The notes under the pieces were generated by a model that was given only the letters and a program-made list of their open reading frames with translations, made no database searches and was not told the DNA's origin. From Clostridioides difficile (GTDB lineage Bacteria > Bacillota > Clostridia > Peptostreptococcales > Peptostreptococcaceae), in assembly GCA_024919175.1 (NCBI GenBank), contig CP103804.1:3038001-3102000 (forward strand): 64,000 nt of DNA. Reading direction: 5' to 3'. Below are positions 14,536-23,513 of the stretch, piece after piece. A program made the position numbers and the translations under genes. The first letter of the stretch is position 1; each line of letters starts with the position of its first letter.

Positions 14536-15411
14536 TTACAAAACCTCCTTTTTAGTCATACTCACAAACATATCTTGTAATCCTATGTATCCTACATCTA
14601 TATTTGAATCTTTAAGTATATTTTCATCGTTTTTGCTAAAGTCACCATAGTGAAAGTAAGCAACTGTATTTCCAAATGATTTTTTAGGCTTTACATTTCT
14701 TATCGCTTCTAATTTTTCTACTTCTTCTCTGCTTCCAGTAATATAATGAGCTTTTTGTTTTATAGTATCAATATCTTCATCGATAATAATCTTACCTTCA
14801 TTTAATATTATTACATGCTCTAATAAATCATCTATTTCATCAATCAAATGAGTTGATATTATTATCGTTCTTGGATTTTTTATATAATTATCTAAGATTA
14901 CATTATAAAATTCTTGCCTATTTACTGCATCTAGACCAATTGTTGGTTCATCAAAGATAGTGATGACTGAATTAGAACAAATTCCGATTATATTTGAAAG
15001 TATAGTCTTCATTCCCCTAGACAATTGTCTATACTTCTTCTTTATATTTAAATCAAAATGTTTACATAATTTTTCTTCTAATGCCTTATCATAATTTTTA
15101 TAGAAACTAGAAGAAAACTCAAATATTTGACCTACTTTAAAATCTGAATTATAAAATTCTTTTTCTCTTACAATACAAATATCTTCCAATACTTTTAAAT
15201 CTTCTTTTATGTTTTTTCCTGAAATTTCTATATCTCCTTCATTTTGAATTAATTGATTTACTATTATATTCAATAATGTAGTTTTCCCAGCACCATTTTT
15301 TCCTAATAAACCATATATTTTATTTTCTTCAAAATTCAAAGACATATTGTCAAAAATCTTTTGTTTTTTAAAGCTATGGGATAAATTTTTTATCCTAATA
15401 GAGTTACTCAT
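14536..15411 (-). CDS. ABC transporter ATP-binding protein
   Basis: 291 codons. Walker A GLLGKNGAGKTT (~residues 33-44), signature-like LSRGMKT, Walker B VITIFDEPTIGLD and the H-loop STH are present; the signature RQLSRGMKTIL is the form found in YtrB/BcrA-type ATPases. A C-terminal ~70-residue extension follows the nucleotide-binding domain. It lies 3 bases after the GntR gene and just before the membrane subunit, so the three are one operon. Confidence 0.92.
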   Translation of the reverse strand: MSNSIRIKNLSHSFKKQKIFDNMSLNFEENKIYGLLGKNGAGKTTLLNIIVNQLIQNEGDIEISGKNIKEDLKVLEDICIVREKEFYNSDFKVGQIFEFSSSFYKNYDKALEEKLCKHFDLNIKKKYRQLSRGMKTILSNIIGICSNSVITIFDEPTIGLDAVNRQEFYNVILDNYIKNPRTIIISTHLIDEIDDLLEHVIILNEGKIIIDEDIDTIKQKAHYITGSREEVEKLEAIRNVKPKKSFGNTVAYFHYGDFSKNDENILKDSNIDVGYIGLQDMFVSMTKKEVL

Positions 15412-15414
15412 ACA

Positions 15415-15783
15415 TTACTCCCCCTTAAAATTTATTATAATATCGACTAATTCTTCTCTGTTTATTTCTAATTTATCTGCTTCTTGAAGTAGATTCTTTA
15501 TAAAATTATTTTTAAAGTTTTCCTTCCTAACTTCTTTTATTATACTTCTTGCTCCCTCTGATACAAACATTCCTATCCCTCTCTTCTTATATAAAATATT
15601 CTTATCAACTAATGTATTTATTCCTTTCAAGACTGTAGCAGGGTTAATTTTATAAAGCTTTGAAAGTTCGGTTGTTGATGGAACCTGTTCTTCTTCTTTT
15701 ATTCCATCTGATAATATTTCATCTTCAATTGCTCGTGCTATTTGAATAAATATGGGTTCTTCATTATTTAATATTAATTTCAT
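15415..15783 (-). CDS. GntR-family regulator, YtrA type
   Basis: 122 codons with AGGAGGAG before the ATG. An N-terminal GntR winged helix (EPIFIQIARAIEDEILSDGI, PSTTELSKLYKINPATVLKGINTL) is followed by only ~45 residues, the short C-terminus of the YtrA subfamily, which dimerises and needs no large ligand domain. First gene of the operon with the ABC transporter, and the palindrome in its promoter (15801-15826) is the likely autoregulatory operator. Confidence 0.92.
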   Translation of the reverse strand: MKLILNNEEPIFIQIARAIEDEILSDGIKEEEQVPSTTELSKLYKINPATVLKGINTLVDKNILYKKRGIGMFVSEGARSIIKEVRKENFKNNFIKNLLQEADKLEINREELVDIIINFKGE

Positions 15784-15800
15784 AGGCTCCTCCTTTCTAA

Positions 15801-15864
15801 GTTAGTTAATTACTTAAGTAACTAACTATAAAACTATAATATATTATAAAGTTTTCTCTGTCAA
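15801..15864 (-). promoter_or_regulatory. promoter and operator of the GntR/ABC operon
   Basis: On the minus strand TTGACA (15859-15864), 17-base spacer, TATTAT (15836-15841). Downstream, TTACTTAAGTAA (15810-15821) is a perfect palindrome within a longer GTTAG...CTAAC dyad, where a YtrA-type repressor would block transcription. Confidence 0.75.
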
Positions 15865-15872
15865 TACTAAAT

Positions 15873-15899
15873 AAAAAAACAGAGGGAAATTTCCCTCTG
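15873..15899 (-). terminator. terminator of deoC
   Basis: CAGAGGGAAATTTCCCTCTG is a perfect 20-base palindrome (15880-15899), followed on the minus strand by seven T. Confidence 0.85.
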
Positions 15900-15969
15900 C
15901 CTTTTGTTCTATAAATTTATAATTAAACTAATATCTAATTGTCATTGATTTATCGACTACTTAATAGTT

Positions 15970-16629
15970 TTAATAACCTGTTATGTCTTCATTTTTTAAT
16001 ATTTTACATATTGAACTAGTGCCCAATCTTTCAGCACCTGCCTCTATAAATTTTTCTGCATCAGAAATCGATTTAACACCTCCAGCAGCCTTTATCTTAA
16101 CATTTTGCCCAATATGTTCCTTCATAAGCTTTATATCTTCTAAAGTAGCTCCACCTGTTCCCATTCCAGTAGATGTTTTTATAAAATCTGCACCAGACAC
16201 TGTTACTATATCACACATCTTTACTTTTTCACATTCCTCTAAATAACATGTTTCTATAATAACCTTTAATATTTTCTCTCCAATAATTGCTTTTATTTCT
16301 TTTATCTCATTTTCTATCTTCTCATAGTCTCCATTTTTAATGTCAGAAATATTTGCAACCATATCAACTTCATCTGCTCCATTTTTAATGGCATCTTCAG
16401 CTTCAAATACCTTTGTTGCTGTAGTTTGATACCCTAGAGGAAATCCTATTACTGTACATACCTTTATTTTACTATTTAAATATTCTGCCGCTCTTTTTAC
16501 ATATGATGGTGGTATACAAACTGATGCTACATTCATGCTTATAGCCTCATCACATAAAACCTTAATATCTTCCCATGTCGTTGTAGCCTTTAAAATAGTA
16601 TGGTCTACTGTTTTTAATATGTGTTTCAT
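15970..16629 (-). CDS. deoC: deoxyribose-phosphate aldolase
   Basis: 219 codons, AGGAGGATTTT before the ATG. A single TIM-barrel of the DeoC family: start KTVDHTILKATTTWEDI, VCTVIGFPLGYQTT, EVDMVANI, the Schiff-base lysine in FIKTSTGMGTGGAT and the phosphate-binding KAAGGVKS. It cleaves 2-deoxyribose 5-phosphate to acetaldehyde and glyceraldehyde 3-phosphate in nucleoside salvage. It stands alone here, without other deo genes, 35 bases after murJ, which may be read on the same transcript. Confidence 0.97.
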   Translation of the reverse strand: MKHILKTVDHTILKATTTWEDIKVLCDEAISMNVASVCIPPSYVKRAAEYLNSKIKVCTVIGFPLGYQTTATKVFEAEDAIKNGADEVDMVANISDIKNGDYEKIENEIKEIKAIIGEKILKVIIETCYLEECEKVKMCDIVTVSGADFIKTSTGMGTGGATLEDIKLMKEHIGQNVKIKAAGGVKSISDAEKFIEAGAERLGTSSICKILKNEDITGY

Positions 16630-16664
16630 AAAATCCTCCTAAATATATAATTAATATAGTTAAA

Positions 16665-18209
16665 TTATTTTTTTAAATGTAACTTTCTTTTTGCAATATT
16701 TAATATCATATCGACCTCTTCAACTTTAAAAATGGTCATTAGTAATGTATAAATTCCACCTCCAACTACAACTGAAATAGTTAATGATATTAACTCATTA
16801 AGAGTCCCTACTCCTAACTGTCCAAATATAAATTTATACGTAAAATATGATAAAAATCCCATAATAACTGATGCTACTAATGATTTTAAAGTCGCTTTTA
16901 TTATTTTATCTTGTCCAAAATAACCTACTTTCTTTCTTAAATTTAAGAAAAGTAACAATATACATGCAATTGATGATGAACTAGTTGCAAGAGCAAGACC
17001 ACCATGAGCCATAGGTTTTATTAAAATTAAATCTAGCACTATATTTACACAAACAGATATAATACCATTTATCATAGGTGTTTTTGTATCTTGTAACGAA
17101 TAAAAAACTTTACCTAATATATCTCTAAGTCCAAAGGCAGTCATTCCTATTGCATAGAAAACTAAAGCAGTTGCCGTCATTTGAGTTGCTCTAGCATCAA
17201 AAGCTCCTCTTTCAAATATGATTCTAACAACTGGATTTGCAAAAACAATAGACCCAACTGAAATAGGAATCATAGAAATTATTATCATATTAACACTAGA
17301 TTTAACTGAACTTGTAAATTTTTTTTGATTATTCTCTGCACTTAATTTCGACAGCATTGGATACATAACAGAAACTATTGAGGCTGTAAATGTCCCTGTA
17401 ACAAATCCATTTAATCTATCTGCATAAGTAAGTGCTGGTATACTCCCTTTAACCAGTGTGGATGCTAAAGTTGTATCAACTAATGAATTTACTTGATTAA
17501 CAGCAACACCTATAAACACTGGTGAAAGTAAAGCCAGCAATTTTATAAGACTATCATCTTTAAAATCTAAGTAAAATGAATATTTGTAATCTGTTTTTTT
17601 AACAAAAAACATGTAAAAAAGTAGCTGAACTATCATAGCAACTACAGCACCGATTGGAAGTACATATGGTCCAAATACAGTACTTATCATTATTGAAATA
17701 ATTATTACTATATTATAGGGGATACTACCAAATCCAACTACGATAAATTTTTCTTTTATTTGCAAAAAGGCTGACATAACACTAGTAATACCTATAAATA
17801 TGATTCCTGTTATAAGTACTTTAGTAAATTTTACAGTAAGCTCAAATCTTTCGCCTTCAAATCCTATAGCAAATATACTCACAAGTTGTTTTGAAAAAAT
17901 CACACCTAGTATAGCTACAATTATGCATATACCAACTATTATATTTAAGACATTGTTTAAAAATTTTACTGCTTGTTTTTCACCTTGTTTACTACTTATA
18001 TCTTGATACATTGGTATAAAAGTAGTAACTATAGCAGTTCCTATTGCTGCAAATATAATATTTGGTATATTCATAGCTGTCAAATAACTTTCTGTATACA
18101 AACCTGTTCCGTAAATTGACGATAAAACTAATTCTCTACCCATACCAAGAATCTTCGATATTACAGTAACTATCATTAAATAAAAAGTTGCTTTAGCTAC
18201 TTTGCTCAT
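16665..18209 (-). CDS. murJ: lipid II flippase MurJ/MviN family
   Basis: 514 codons, GTGGAGTGATAAA before the ATG. Fourteen or so membrane segments; begins MSKVAKATFYLMIVTVISKILGMGRELVLSSIYG, the conserved first helix of MurJ proteins, and contains GAFDARATQMTATAL and FYSLQDTKTP, family signatures between helices. It flips peptidoglycan precursors across the membrane. Other MurJ/polysaccharide flippase paralogues exist in clostridia, so whether this one is the main flippase cannot be said. Confidence 0.92.
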   Translation of the reverse strand: MSKVAKATFYLMIVTVISKILGMGRELVLSSIYGTGLYTESYLTAMNIPNIIFAAIGTAIVTTFIPMYQDISSKQGEKQAVKFLNNVLNIIVGICIIVAILGVIFSKQLVSIFAIGFEGERFELTVKFTKVLITGIIFIGITSVMSAFLQIKEKFIVVGFGSIPYNIVIIISIMISTVFGPYVLPIGAVVAMIVQLLFYMFFVKKTDYKYSFYLDFKDDSLIKLLALLSPVFIGVAVNQVNSLVDTTLASTLVKGSIPALTYADRLNGFVTGTFTASIVSVMYPMLSKLSAENNQKKFTSSVKSSVNMIIISMIPISVGSIVFANPVVRIIFERGAFDARATQMTATALVFYAIGMTAFGLRDILGKVFYSLQDTKTPMINGIISVCVNIVLDLILIKPMAHGGLALATSSSSIACILLLFLNLRKKVGYFGQDKIIKATLKSLVASVIMGFLSYFTYKFIFGQLGVGTLNELISLTISVVVGGGIYTLLMTIFKVEEVDMILNIAKRKLHLKK

Positions 18210-18293
18210 TTTATCACTCCACTTCTAACACACTTCTTTTAATTCAGTAAAAGCTAGCCTATTGCATATAATTTAATATATTATTCTTACATT

Positions 18294-18503
18294 TTACAAA
18301 TATAATAGTGGCTGTTTATTTTTTAATATATTATAAATAATATTACCTTCATGTTTTTTTATTTCTACAGCATTTTCTATAATTACAATTTAAATCTAAT
18401 AGTGTAAATTTAATTGAGTTCACAGAAATGGAGTTATCATTTTCTAATCTTGGTAAAACAAAAACTTTTTATTGTCTATATCTTCAAATTTCATTTTATT
18501 CAT
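18294..18503 (-). pseudogene. decayed gene with two frameshifts, family unknown
   Basis: From an ATG at 18503 three consecutive pieces in shifting frames read as plausible protein: MNKMKFEDIDNKKF, then VLPRLENDNSISVNSIKF..LLDLNCNYR, then ENAVEIKKHEGNIIYNILKN to a stop at 18294. Each switch is needed to avoid an in-frame stop. The composition looks like former coding sequence of ~70 codons. No family recognised. The rest of the 700-base gap between murJ and the sigma factor (18504-18856) shows nothing else. Confidence 0.4.
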
Positions 18504-18856
18504 TTCTTATAACTTAATAATCTCCATATATGGAAAATATATAATCATTTTTATCGTCTTTTTTAAGTTATATTTTAACATATTTTATCTATTTTGAAAA
18601 ATTTTAATCACTTTTTCTAAATAACTATTCATTTAAAGAAACTTTTTAAAAATATTCTCCTCACTGAAGAATACTTAACAGAAAAGTATAAGTGTATTTT
18701 AAATAAAATATATTAATAAGATTATTAATAATCGTCACTAAGTTAGTGAAAACTCAACTTTTTTGCAAGTTAAAGTAATGTAGAAGTAATTTTTATTTTG
18801 TTAATTTTATATTTTTCTATTGAAAAATTATTATTGAATATATGTAAGTATAACAA

Positions 18857-18899
18857 AAGAAAAAAAGAAAGTAAGAGAATCTTTCTCCTACTTTCTTTT
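18857..18899 (-). terminator. terminator of the sigma factor gene
   Basis: AAAGAAAGTA..GAGAA (18864-18879) pairs with TTCTC.TACTTTCTTT (18884-18899); on the minus strand a T-rich tail follows. Confidence 0.8.
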
Positions 18900-18917
18900 A
18901 TATTCACTTTAAAAATA

Positions 18918-19802
18918 TTAATAAAAATGCTTTAATTGTTTTAATTTACTTGGATGTCTTAATTTTCTTATTGCTTTAGCTTCTATTTGTCTTATTCTTT
19001 CTCTAGTAACTCCAAATACTTTTCCAATCTGCTCTAATGTCTTAGGGTCATCATCATCAATACCAAATCTCATTCTCAAAACCTGTTGTTCTTGTTCTCC
19101 AAGACCTGTAAGTAATTCTTCTATTTTTTCTTTTAAATTATGTTGTTCCACTTCATGCATTACAACATCTTTAAAATCAGCATCTGATGGTATAAATTCA
19201 ACTAAACTACTATCTTCATCTTCTTTTAATGGTGTATCCAAAGATACAACATTTTTATCTCGTTTTAATAATTCCAATACTTTCTCAACCTCAAGACCAC
19301 AGGCATCTGCAATCTCATCTACAGTTGGTTCTCTTAATAATACATTTAAAAGTTCCTGTTTCTTTTTCTTTACAAAATTTATTCTTTGGTGAAGATGTAT
19401 AGGTATTCTAATAGTATTTTCGCAATCATCAATATATCTTGTTATGCTTTGTTTTATCCACCATGTAGCATAAGTGCTAAATTTGTATCCTTTTTTATAA
19501 TCGTACTTCTCTACTGCTTTTATGAGTCCTATATTTCCCGCTTGAATTAAATCTAGCATATCAATACTATCTCTTTTATATCTTTTTGCTATGCTCACTA
19601 CCAACCTATAATTTGAATTTATAAACTTTTCCTTTGCTACTGAAGATGAGTTGATTATTTCCTTTGCCAGTTCTACTTCTTCTCCTGCTGACAACATTTT
19701 GTATTCCTCAATTTCCTTTAAATACATTTTCATCGCATTTGATACATTTGATGAACCCACACAAATATAATTTTCATAATTATTTTCTTTTTTAGTATCC
19801 AT
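18918..19802 (-). CDS. sigma-70 family RNA polymerase sigma factor, group 1/2 (second SigA-like)
   Basis: 294 codons from the ATG at 19802, chosen for AGAAGGGGT seven bases ahead; an upstream in-frame ATG at 19895 adds 31 unlike residues. Region 1.2 (NAMKMYLKEIEEYKML), region 2 (DLIQAGNIGLIKAVEKYDY, FSTYATWWIKQSITR), region 3 and region 4.2 (TLEQIGKVFGVTRERIRQIEAKAIRKLR) are complete; region 1.1 is missing. That makes it a primary-like sigma without the inhibitory N-terminus. The main sigA normally lies beside dnaG, which is not here, so this is likely the second SigA-type factor of C. difficile (I recall CD1498). Regulon unknown. Confidence 0.9.
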   Translation of the reverse strand: MDTKKENNYENYICVGSSNVSNAMKMYLKEIEEYKMLSAGEEVELAKEIINSSSVAKEKFINSNYRLVVSIAKRYKRDSIDMLDLIQAGNIGLIKAVEKYDYKKGYKFSTYATWWIKQSITRYIDDCENTIRIPIHLHQRINFVKKKKQELLNVLLREPTVDEIADACGLEVEKVLELLKRDKNVVSLDTPLKEDEDSSLVEFIPSDADFKDVVMHEVEQHNLKEKIEELLTGLGEQEQQVLRMRFGIDDDDPKTLEQIGKVFGVTRERIRQIEAKAIRKLRHPSKLKQLKHFY

Positions 19803-20043
19803 AATCAAACCCCTTCTATTCATAGAATTTGCTAAAACAAAAATAAATAATTTAAAACTACATAATCTACAACTACATAATATCCCATTCTTCAAACAAG
19901 TTGTTTTGTATATTATGTATACAAAGTTACAAAAACTATACTTATAATATTATTCTACTTCTAACCCTAATATCCTCCTTATATATATAATTTATTTTAT
20001 TATATATTGTTATATCCTAAGTTTTTAAATTGATATATGTCTA

Positions 20044-20074
20044 AAAAAAGACTGTTAATTAAACAGTCTTTTTT
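20044..20074 (-). terminator. terminator of the HSDR_N-like gene
   Basis: AAGACTGTT and AACAGTCTT pair around AATTA, with A run before and T run after, so it can act on both strands. Confidence 0.8.
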
Positions 20075-20092
20075 AATATATATTCTTGTTAT

Positions 20093-20569
20093 TTACTTTT
20101 CATGATGATTGCATCCACATCCACAATTTTCATCGTGATGATGATGTTCTTCTTCTAAATCTTTAACTTGTTGTTCCATCTCATTAAACTCTTTTACCAT
20201 TATATCATAAGTTGGAAGTGCTGCCTCAGTATCATATTCTTCGCCTCTCCAATCAGCATACATCATAGCATCACCATTAGTTAAAACCAATCTACCTGAC
20301 ATAGTTATGTTATCTACTTCTTCTAGAAATTCTATTTGTTTTTGTAAAACTTCCCCTTCTAATTCTACATCATCATCTAAGCACTGTACTATCATTACTG
20401 GAGCGTAATAATCTTCATCGTCTTTAACATTTACAATAATATCTAAAGTTCCCTCTGCACCTTCTTCGAATTCTGCTAATTCAACATTTGTATCAATCAT
20501 ATCTTGAGGTACTAATAAATCTTCTATTAAATATTTTATTACTCTGTCTTTTACTAATTCTTTTGACAT
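20093..20569 (-). CDS. standalone type I restriction HsdR N-terminal-like (HSDR_N) protein with His/Cys tail
   Basis: 158 codons. Residues ~5-125 (VKDRVIKYLIEDLLVPQDMI, then VELAEFEEGAEGTLDIIVNV, MIVQCLDDDVELEGEVLQKQ) follow the HSDR_N/PD-(D/E)xK nuclease-like fold found at the start of HsdR and as single-domain proteins in clostridia. The usual nuclease lysine in (I)QCK is replaced here by IVQCLDDD, so activity is doubtful. The C-terminus ends EEHHHHDENCGCGCNHHEK, a natural His/Cys-rich metal-binding tail. There are no hsdM/hsdS neighbours. Function unknown; a metal-related or DNA-related role is open. Confidence 0.75.
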   Translation of the reverse strand: MSKELVKDRVIKYLIEDLLVPQDMIDTNVELAEFEEGAEGTLDIIVNVKDDEDYYAPVMIVQCLDDDVELEGEVLQKQIEFLEEVDNITMSGRLVLTNGDAMMYADWRGEEYDTEAALPTYDIMVKEFNEMEQQVKDLEEEHHHHDENCGCGCNHHEK

Positions 20570-20835
20570 TTATTTTTTCTCCTTCCGATTCTATAACATT
20601 ATCATAATCATTTCTATATTATAGTATACTACATTAATTGTTTTTTCAATCTCTTATAAAAATTATTTTTTATTATTTACCTTATATTACCTTTTTTATT
20701 ACAAACTTGTAATCGCATTGATTTAAAAAATAGTTTATATTTAGTATAATAGAAATGTAGCACATATTTTTATTCAATATATTAATAAAAAGATATATTG
20801 AAAATGTAATGTATGTTAAATCTAGGAGGATTATT

Positions 20836-21999
20836 ATGAAGTTTAAAAAACAAATTAGCTCTATTATTATATCTACTATGCTTGTGTTTGGAAGTTTAAA
20901 CCTTGCTTATGCAGATGGCACAAATGTTGTTACACTTGGAGCTAACTTATCAGAATCTCAAAAGCAACAAATGCTTAATTATTTTGGAGTTAAAAAAGAC
21001 CAAGTCTTAGTTTTAGATGTAACAAATGCAGAAGAAAGACAATATTTACAAGGTGTTGCAACAGAGAGCCAACTTGGTAAAGTTACTATTTCTTGCTCTT
21101 ATGTTGAGCCTACAACAAATGGCAATGGAATTAATGTTAAAACAGCAAATTTAACTTGGGTAACTAGCTCAATGATTGCTTCAACACTTACAACAGCTGG
21201 TCTTGAAAATGCAAATGTTATTGCTGCCGCTCCATATCCTGTAAGTGGTACTGGTGCCTTGACAGGAATTATGAAAGCATTTGAAGATGCATCAGGAAAA
21301 AAACTTGACGAAACAAAAAAAGAAATTGCATCTGAAGAATTAGTAGTTACAGGTGATTTAGGAGATGACATAGGTCAAGAAAAAGCAACTGGTGTAATGA
21401 ATGATATCAAAACAGAAATTGTAAAAAATGGTACAAAGGATACTAATCAAATAGCTAATACAATAAATAATGTTGTAAATAATTACAATATTACTATTAC
21501 ACCAGAACAAAAAGAACAAATTCAAGGTGTAATGAAAAAAATAGCTGACCAAGATTATGATTACAATAATATGAAAAATACATTAGATAATGTATCAGAT
21601 AATGTAAATGAACAATTAAAAAAATTAGGTGATAGTGTTAAAGGTTCTGGAATACTAGATACTATAGGTGGATGGTTTGGTGGAATAGGAGATTGGTTCT
21701 CTGGTTTATTCTCAGGAGGAGATAAAAAAGATTTAGGAATCTTAAATAACACTAATGATGAGTCTCTTGGCTCAAATGCTGTAATAAACTCTACAGAAGG
21801 TGTTCAAATAAATCCACAAGATAATACTAACTCTAACAATAATGACAGTGCAGATAATTCAGAAAATAATAGTGAAAATAATGATAACACTCAACCAAGT
21901 GAAAACAACACAACTAATAATTCTGAAAATCAATCAAATACCGATGACTCAGTTGGTTTCTTTGAAAAAATAAAGAATTGGCTTTCAGGCTTATTTTAA
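20836..21999 (+). CDS. secreted DUF1002 protein with Asn/Ser-rich tail
   Basis: 387 codons from the ATG at 20836 (AGGAGGA just upstream). A signal peptide (MKFKKQISSIIISTMLVFGS...AYA, cut near residue 26) leads into a DUF1002 domain (~27-250: VVTLGANLSESQKQQMLNYF, AAPYPVSGTGALTGIMKAFE). Then come a Gly/Trp segment (GGWFGGIGDWFSGLFSGG), a ~70-residue Asn/Ser/Asp-rich linker and a closing FFEKIKNWLSGLF that echoes the earlier GDWFSGLF. The aromatic-glycine motifs may anchor to membrane or partner. Monocistronic, with a TATAAT promoter near 20748 and its own terminator. DUF1002 proteins are unassigned secreted proteins of Firmicutes. Confidence 0.8.
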   Translation: MKFKKQISSIIISTMLVFGSLNLAYADGTNVVTLGANLSESQKQQMLNYFGVKKDQVLVLDVTNAEERQYLQGVATESQLGKVTISCSYVEPTTNGNGINVKTANLTWVTSSMIASTLTTAGLENANVIAAAPYPVSGTGALTGIMKAFEDASGKKLDETKKEIASEELVVTGDLGDDIGQEKATGVMNDIKTEIVKNGTKDTNQIANTINNVVNNYNITITPEQKEQIQGVMKKIADQDYDYNNMKNTLDNVSDNVNEQLKKLGDSVKGSGILDTIGGWFGGIGDWFSGLFSGGDKKDLGILNNTNDESLGSNAVINSTEGVQINPQDNTNSNNNDSADNSENNSENNDNTQPSENNTTNNSENQSNTDDSVGFFEKIKNWLSGLF

Positions 22000-22012
22000 A
22001 ATTTAAGTAAAT

Positions 22013-22061
22013 AAAAAGAATTGCCTAACATAGAAATTTTCTATAAAAGGCAATTCTTTTT
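22013..22061. terminator. bidirectional terminator between DUF1002 gene and proC
   Basis: AAAAAGAATTGCCT (22013-22026) pairs with AGGCAATTCTTTTT (22048-22061), with an inner TAGAAA/TTTCTA stem. Confidence 0.85.
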
Positions 22062-22079
22062 ATTTCCAATAAATTTTTA

Positions 22080-22883
22080 TTACTCACTCATTTTTTGAGA
22101 TTTTTCTATACATGCACATATCGCTTTTATAACAGATGCTCTAAAACCTTCCTCTTCAAGGACTTTAACTGCTTCTATAGTAGTCCCTCCAGGTGAGCAT
22201 ACCATATCTTTTAGTTCACCAGGATGTTTTCCTGTTTCAAGTACCATTTTTGCAGAACCCATAACTGCTTGTGATGCAAATTTATACGCTTGTTGTCTTG
22301 GCATTCCTGCAATTACTGCTGCATCTGCAATAGCTTCTATAAACAAGAATACATATGCTGGTGCAGAGCCACTCGCTCCAATTACTGCTTCTATAAGGTA
22401 TTCTGGTACGACTTCAGTGTTTCCAAAAGAACTAAATACTTCTACCACTGCTTCTAAGTCTTCATCTTTTATATTTTTATTTATAGATATTGAAGACATA
22501 GCCTCATTTACAAGTGCAGGAGTATTAGGCATAGTTCTAACTATTTTTTTATTTCCACCTATAATCGCCTCTATATCTTTTATAGATTTTCCTGCTGCTA
22601 TTGTAACTATAATTTTACTATCATCTACAAAATCTTTTATCTCTTCTAAAATATCATCATATATGTCTGGCTTAACAGCTACAATTACTATATCAGAATT
22701 TCTAGTAACCTCTTTTGAATCTTTTGTAGTATTTATGCCAAAATTTGCATGTATTCTATCAAGAGTTCCTTGAGTATATGCTGATGCTGTTACCATATTA
22801 GGTTCAACTAATTTTGAATTTACTATACCACCTATCATAGCACTGGCCATATTTCCTGCACCTATAAATCCAATTTTTTTCAC
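22080..22883 (-). CDS. proC: pyrroline-5-carboxylate reductase
   Basis: 267 codons from a GTG with AGGAGGAG seven bases ahead. N-terminal Rossmann motif (KKIGFIGAGNMASAMIGGIV), the VAVKPDIYDDIL and RTMPNTPALVNEAMSS blocks, and the C-terminal helix signature GSAKMVLETGKHPGELKDMVCSPGGTTIEAV identify ProC. It reduces pyrroline-5-carboxylate to proline with NAD(P)H. In C. difficile proline also feeds Stickland reduction. A cupin regulator gene lies 36 bases upstream on the same strand and may share its transcript. Confidence 0.97.
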   Translation of the reverse strand: MKKIGFIGAGNMASAMIGGIVNSKLVEPNMVTASAYTQGTLDRIHANFGINTTKDSKEVTRNSDIVIVAVKPDIYDDILEEIKDFVDDSKIIVTIAAGKSIKDIEAIIGGNKKIVRTMPNTPALVNEAMSSISINKNIKDEDLEAVVEVFSSFGNTEVVPEYLIEAVIGASGSAPAYVFLFIEAIADAAVIAGMPRQQAYKFASQAVMGSAKMVLETGKHPGELKDMVCSPGGTTIEAVKVLEEEGFRASVIKAICACIEKSQKMSE

Positions 22884-22919
22884 TATAATACTCCTCCTTA
22901 AATAAATAATAACTAAATT

Positions 22920-23510
22920 TTAAGCTTCTTTAACTGTATCAGAATTTTCAAACGGATTTGGTATACTTACCACTAAAATTCTTACCATCTTATTAGTATA
23001 GTTAACCCAATTATGATTGTTCTTTTCACTATTGTAGTGTATTGTATCACCTGGATACATTTCTATTTGATCATCACCCAAAAACACTGTAAGAGTGCCC
23101 TCTAAAACATATACAAATTCTTCACCACTATGTACATAGCAACAAATTTCTTCACTACTTTTACTCGGAAGAATTTCAATTAATCTTGGTAACATAGTTT
23201 TTTCTTTTAAATTAGATGATAAATGATAATGTATAAATGTTGAATTTTCTACATCAAAAACTTCTTTTTCATAACTTCTTAATACAGGTCTCTTATGCTC
23301 CTTTGGTTTCATAAAAAAGTAAGTCAAATCTACATCCAATACATTTGCTATTTTCCCCAATGAATCTGTTGCCACACTTGTTAATCCTCTTTCAAGTTGT
23401 GACAAAAATCCAATTGATAAGTTTGTTTTCTCACTCATATCTTTCAGTGTCATTTGTTTTTGAGTTCTAAGTTGCTTTATTTTTGCTCCTATGTCCTTAT
23501 TCAAAACCAT
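22920..23510 (-). CDS. XRE-family regulator with C-terminal cupin domain
   Basis: Residues ~8-62 are an HTH_XRE domain (IGAKIKQLRTQKQMTLKDMS, NLSIGFLSQLERGLTSVATD); residues ~105-185 are a cupin_2 barrel with HSGEEFVYVLEGTL and MYPGDTIHYNSEKNNHNWVN. This pairing, as in PuuR or SinR-cupin regulators, senses small metabolites such as polyamines or amino acids. Start: ATG at 23510 is only two bases from AGGGG; a TTG at 23504 is better spaced and may be the true start. It precedes proC on the same strand, so proline metabolism is a reasonable guess for its target. Confidence 0.87.
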   Translation of the reverse strand: MVLNKDIGAKIKQLRTQKQMTLKDMSEKTNLSIGFLSQLERGLTSVATDSLGKIANVLDVDLTYFFMKPKEHKRPVLRSYEKEVFDVENSTFIHYHLSSNLKEKTMLPRLIEILPSKSSEEICCYVHSGEEFVYVLEGTLTVFLGDDQIEMYPGDTIHYNSEKNNHNWVNYTNKMVRILVVSIPNPFENSDTVKEA

Positions 23511-23513
23511 CAC

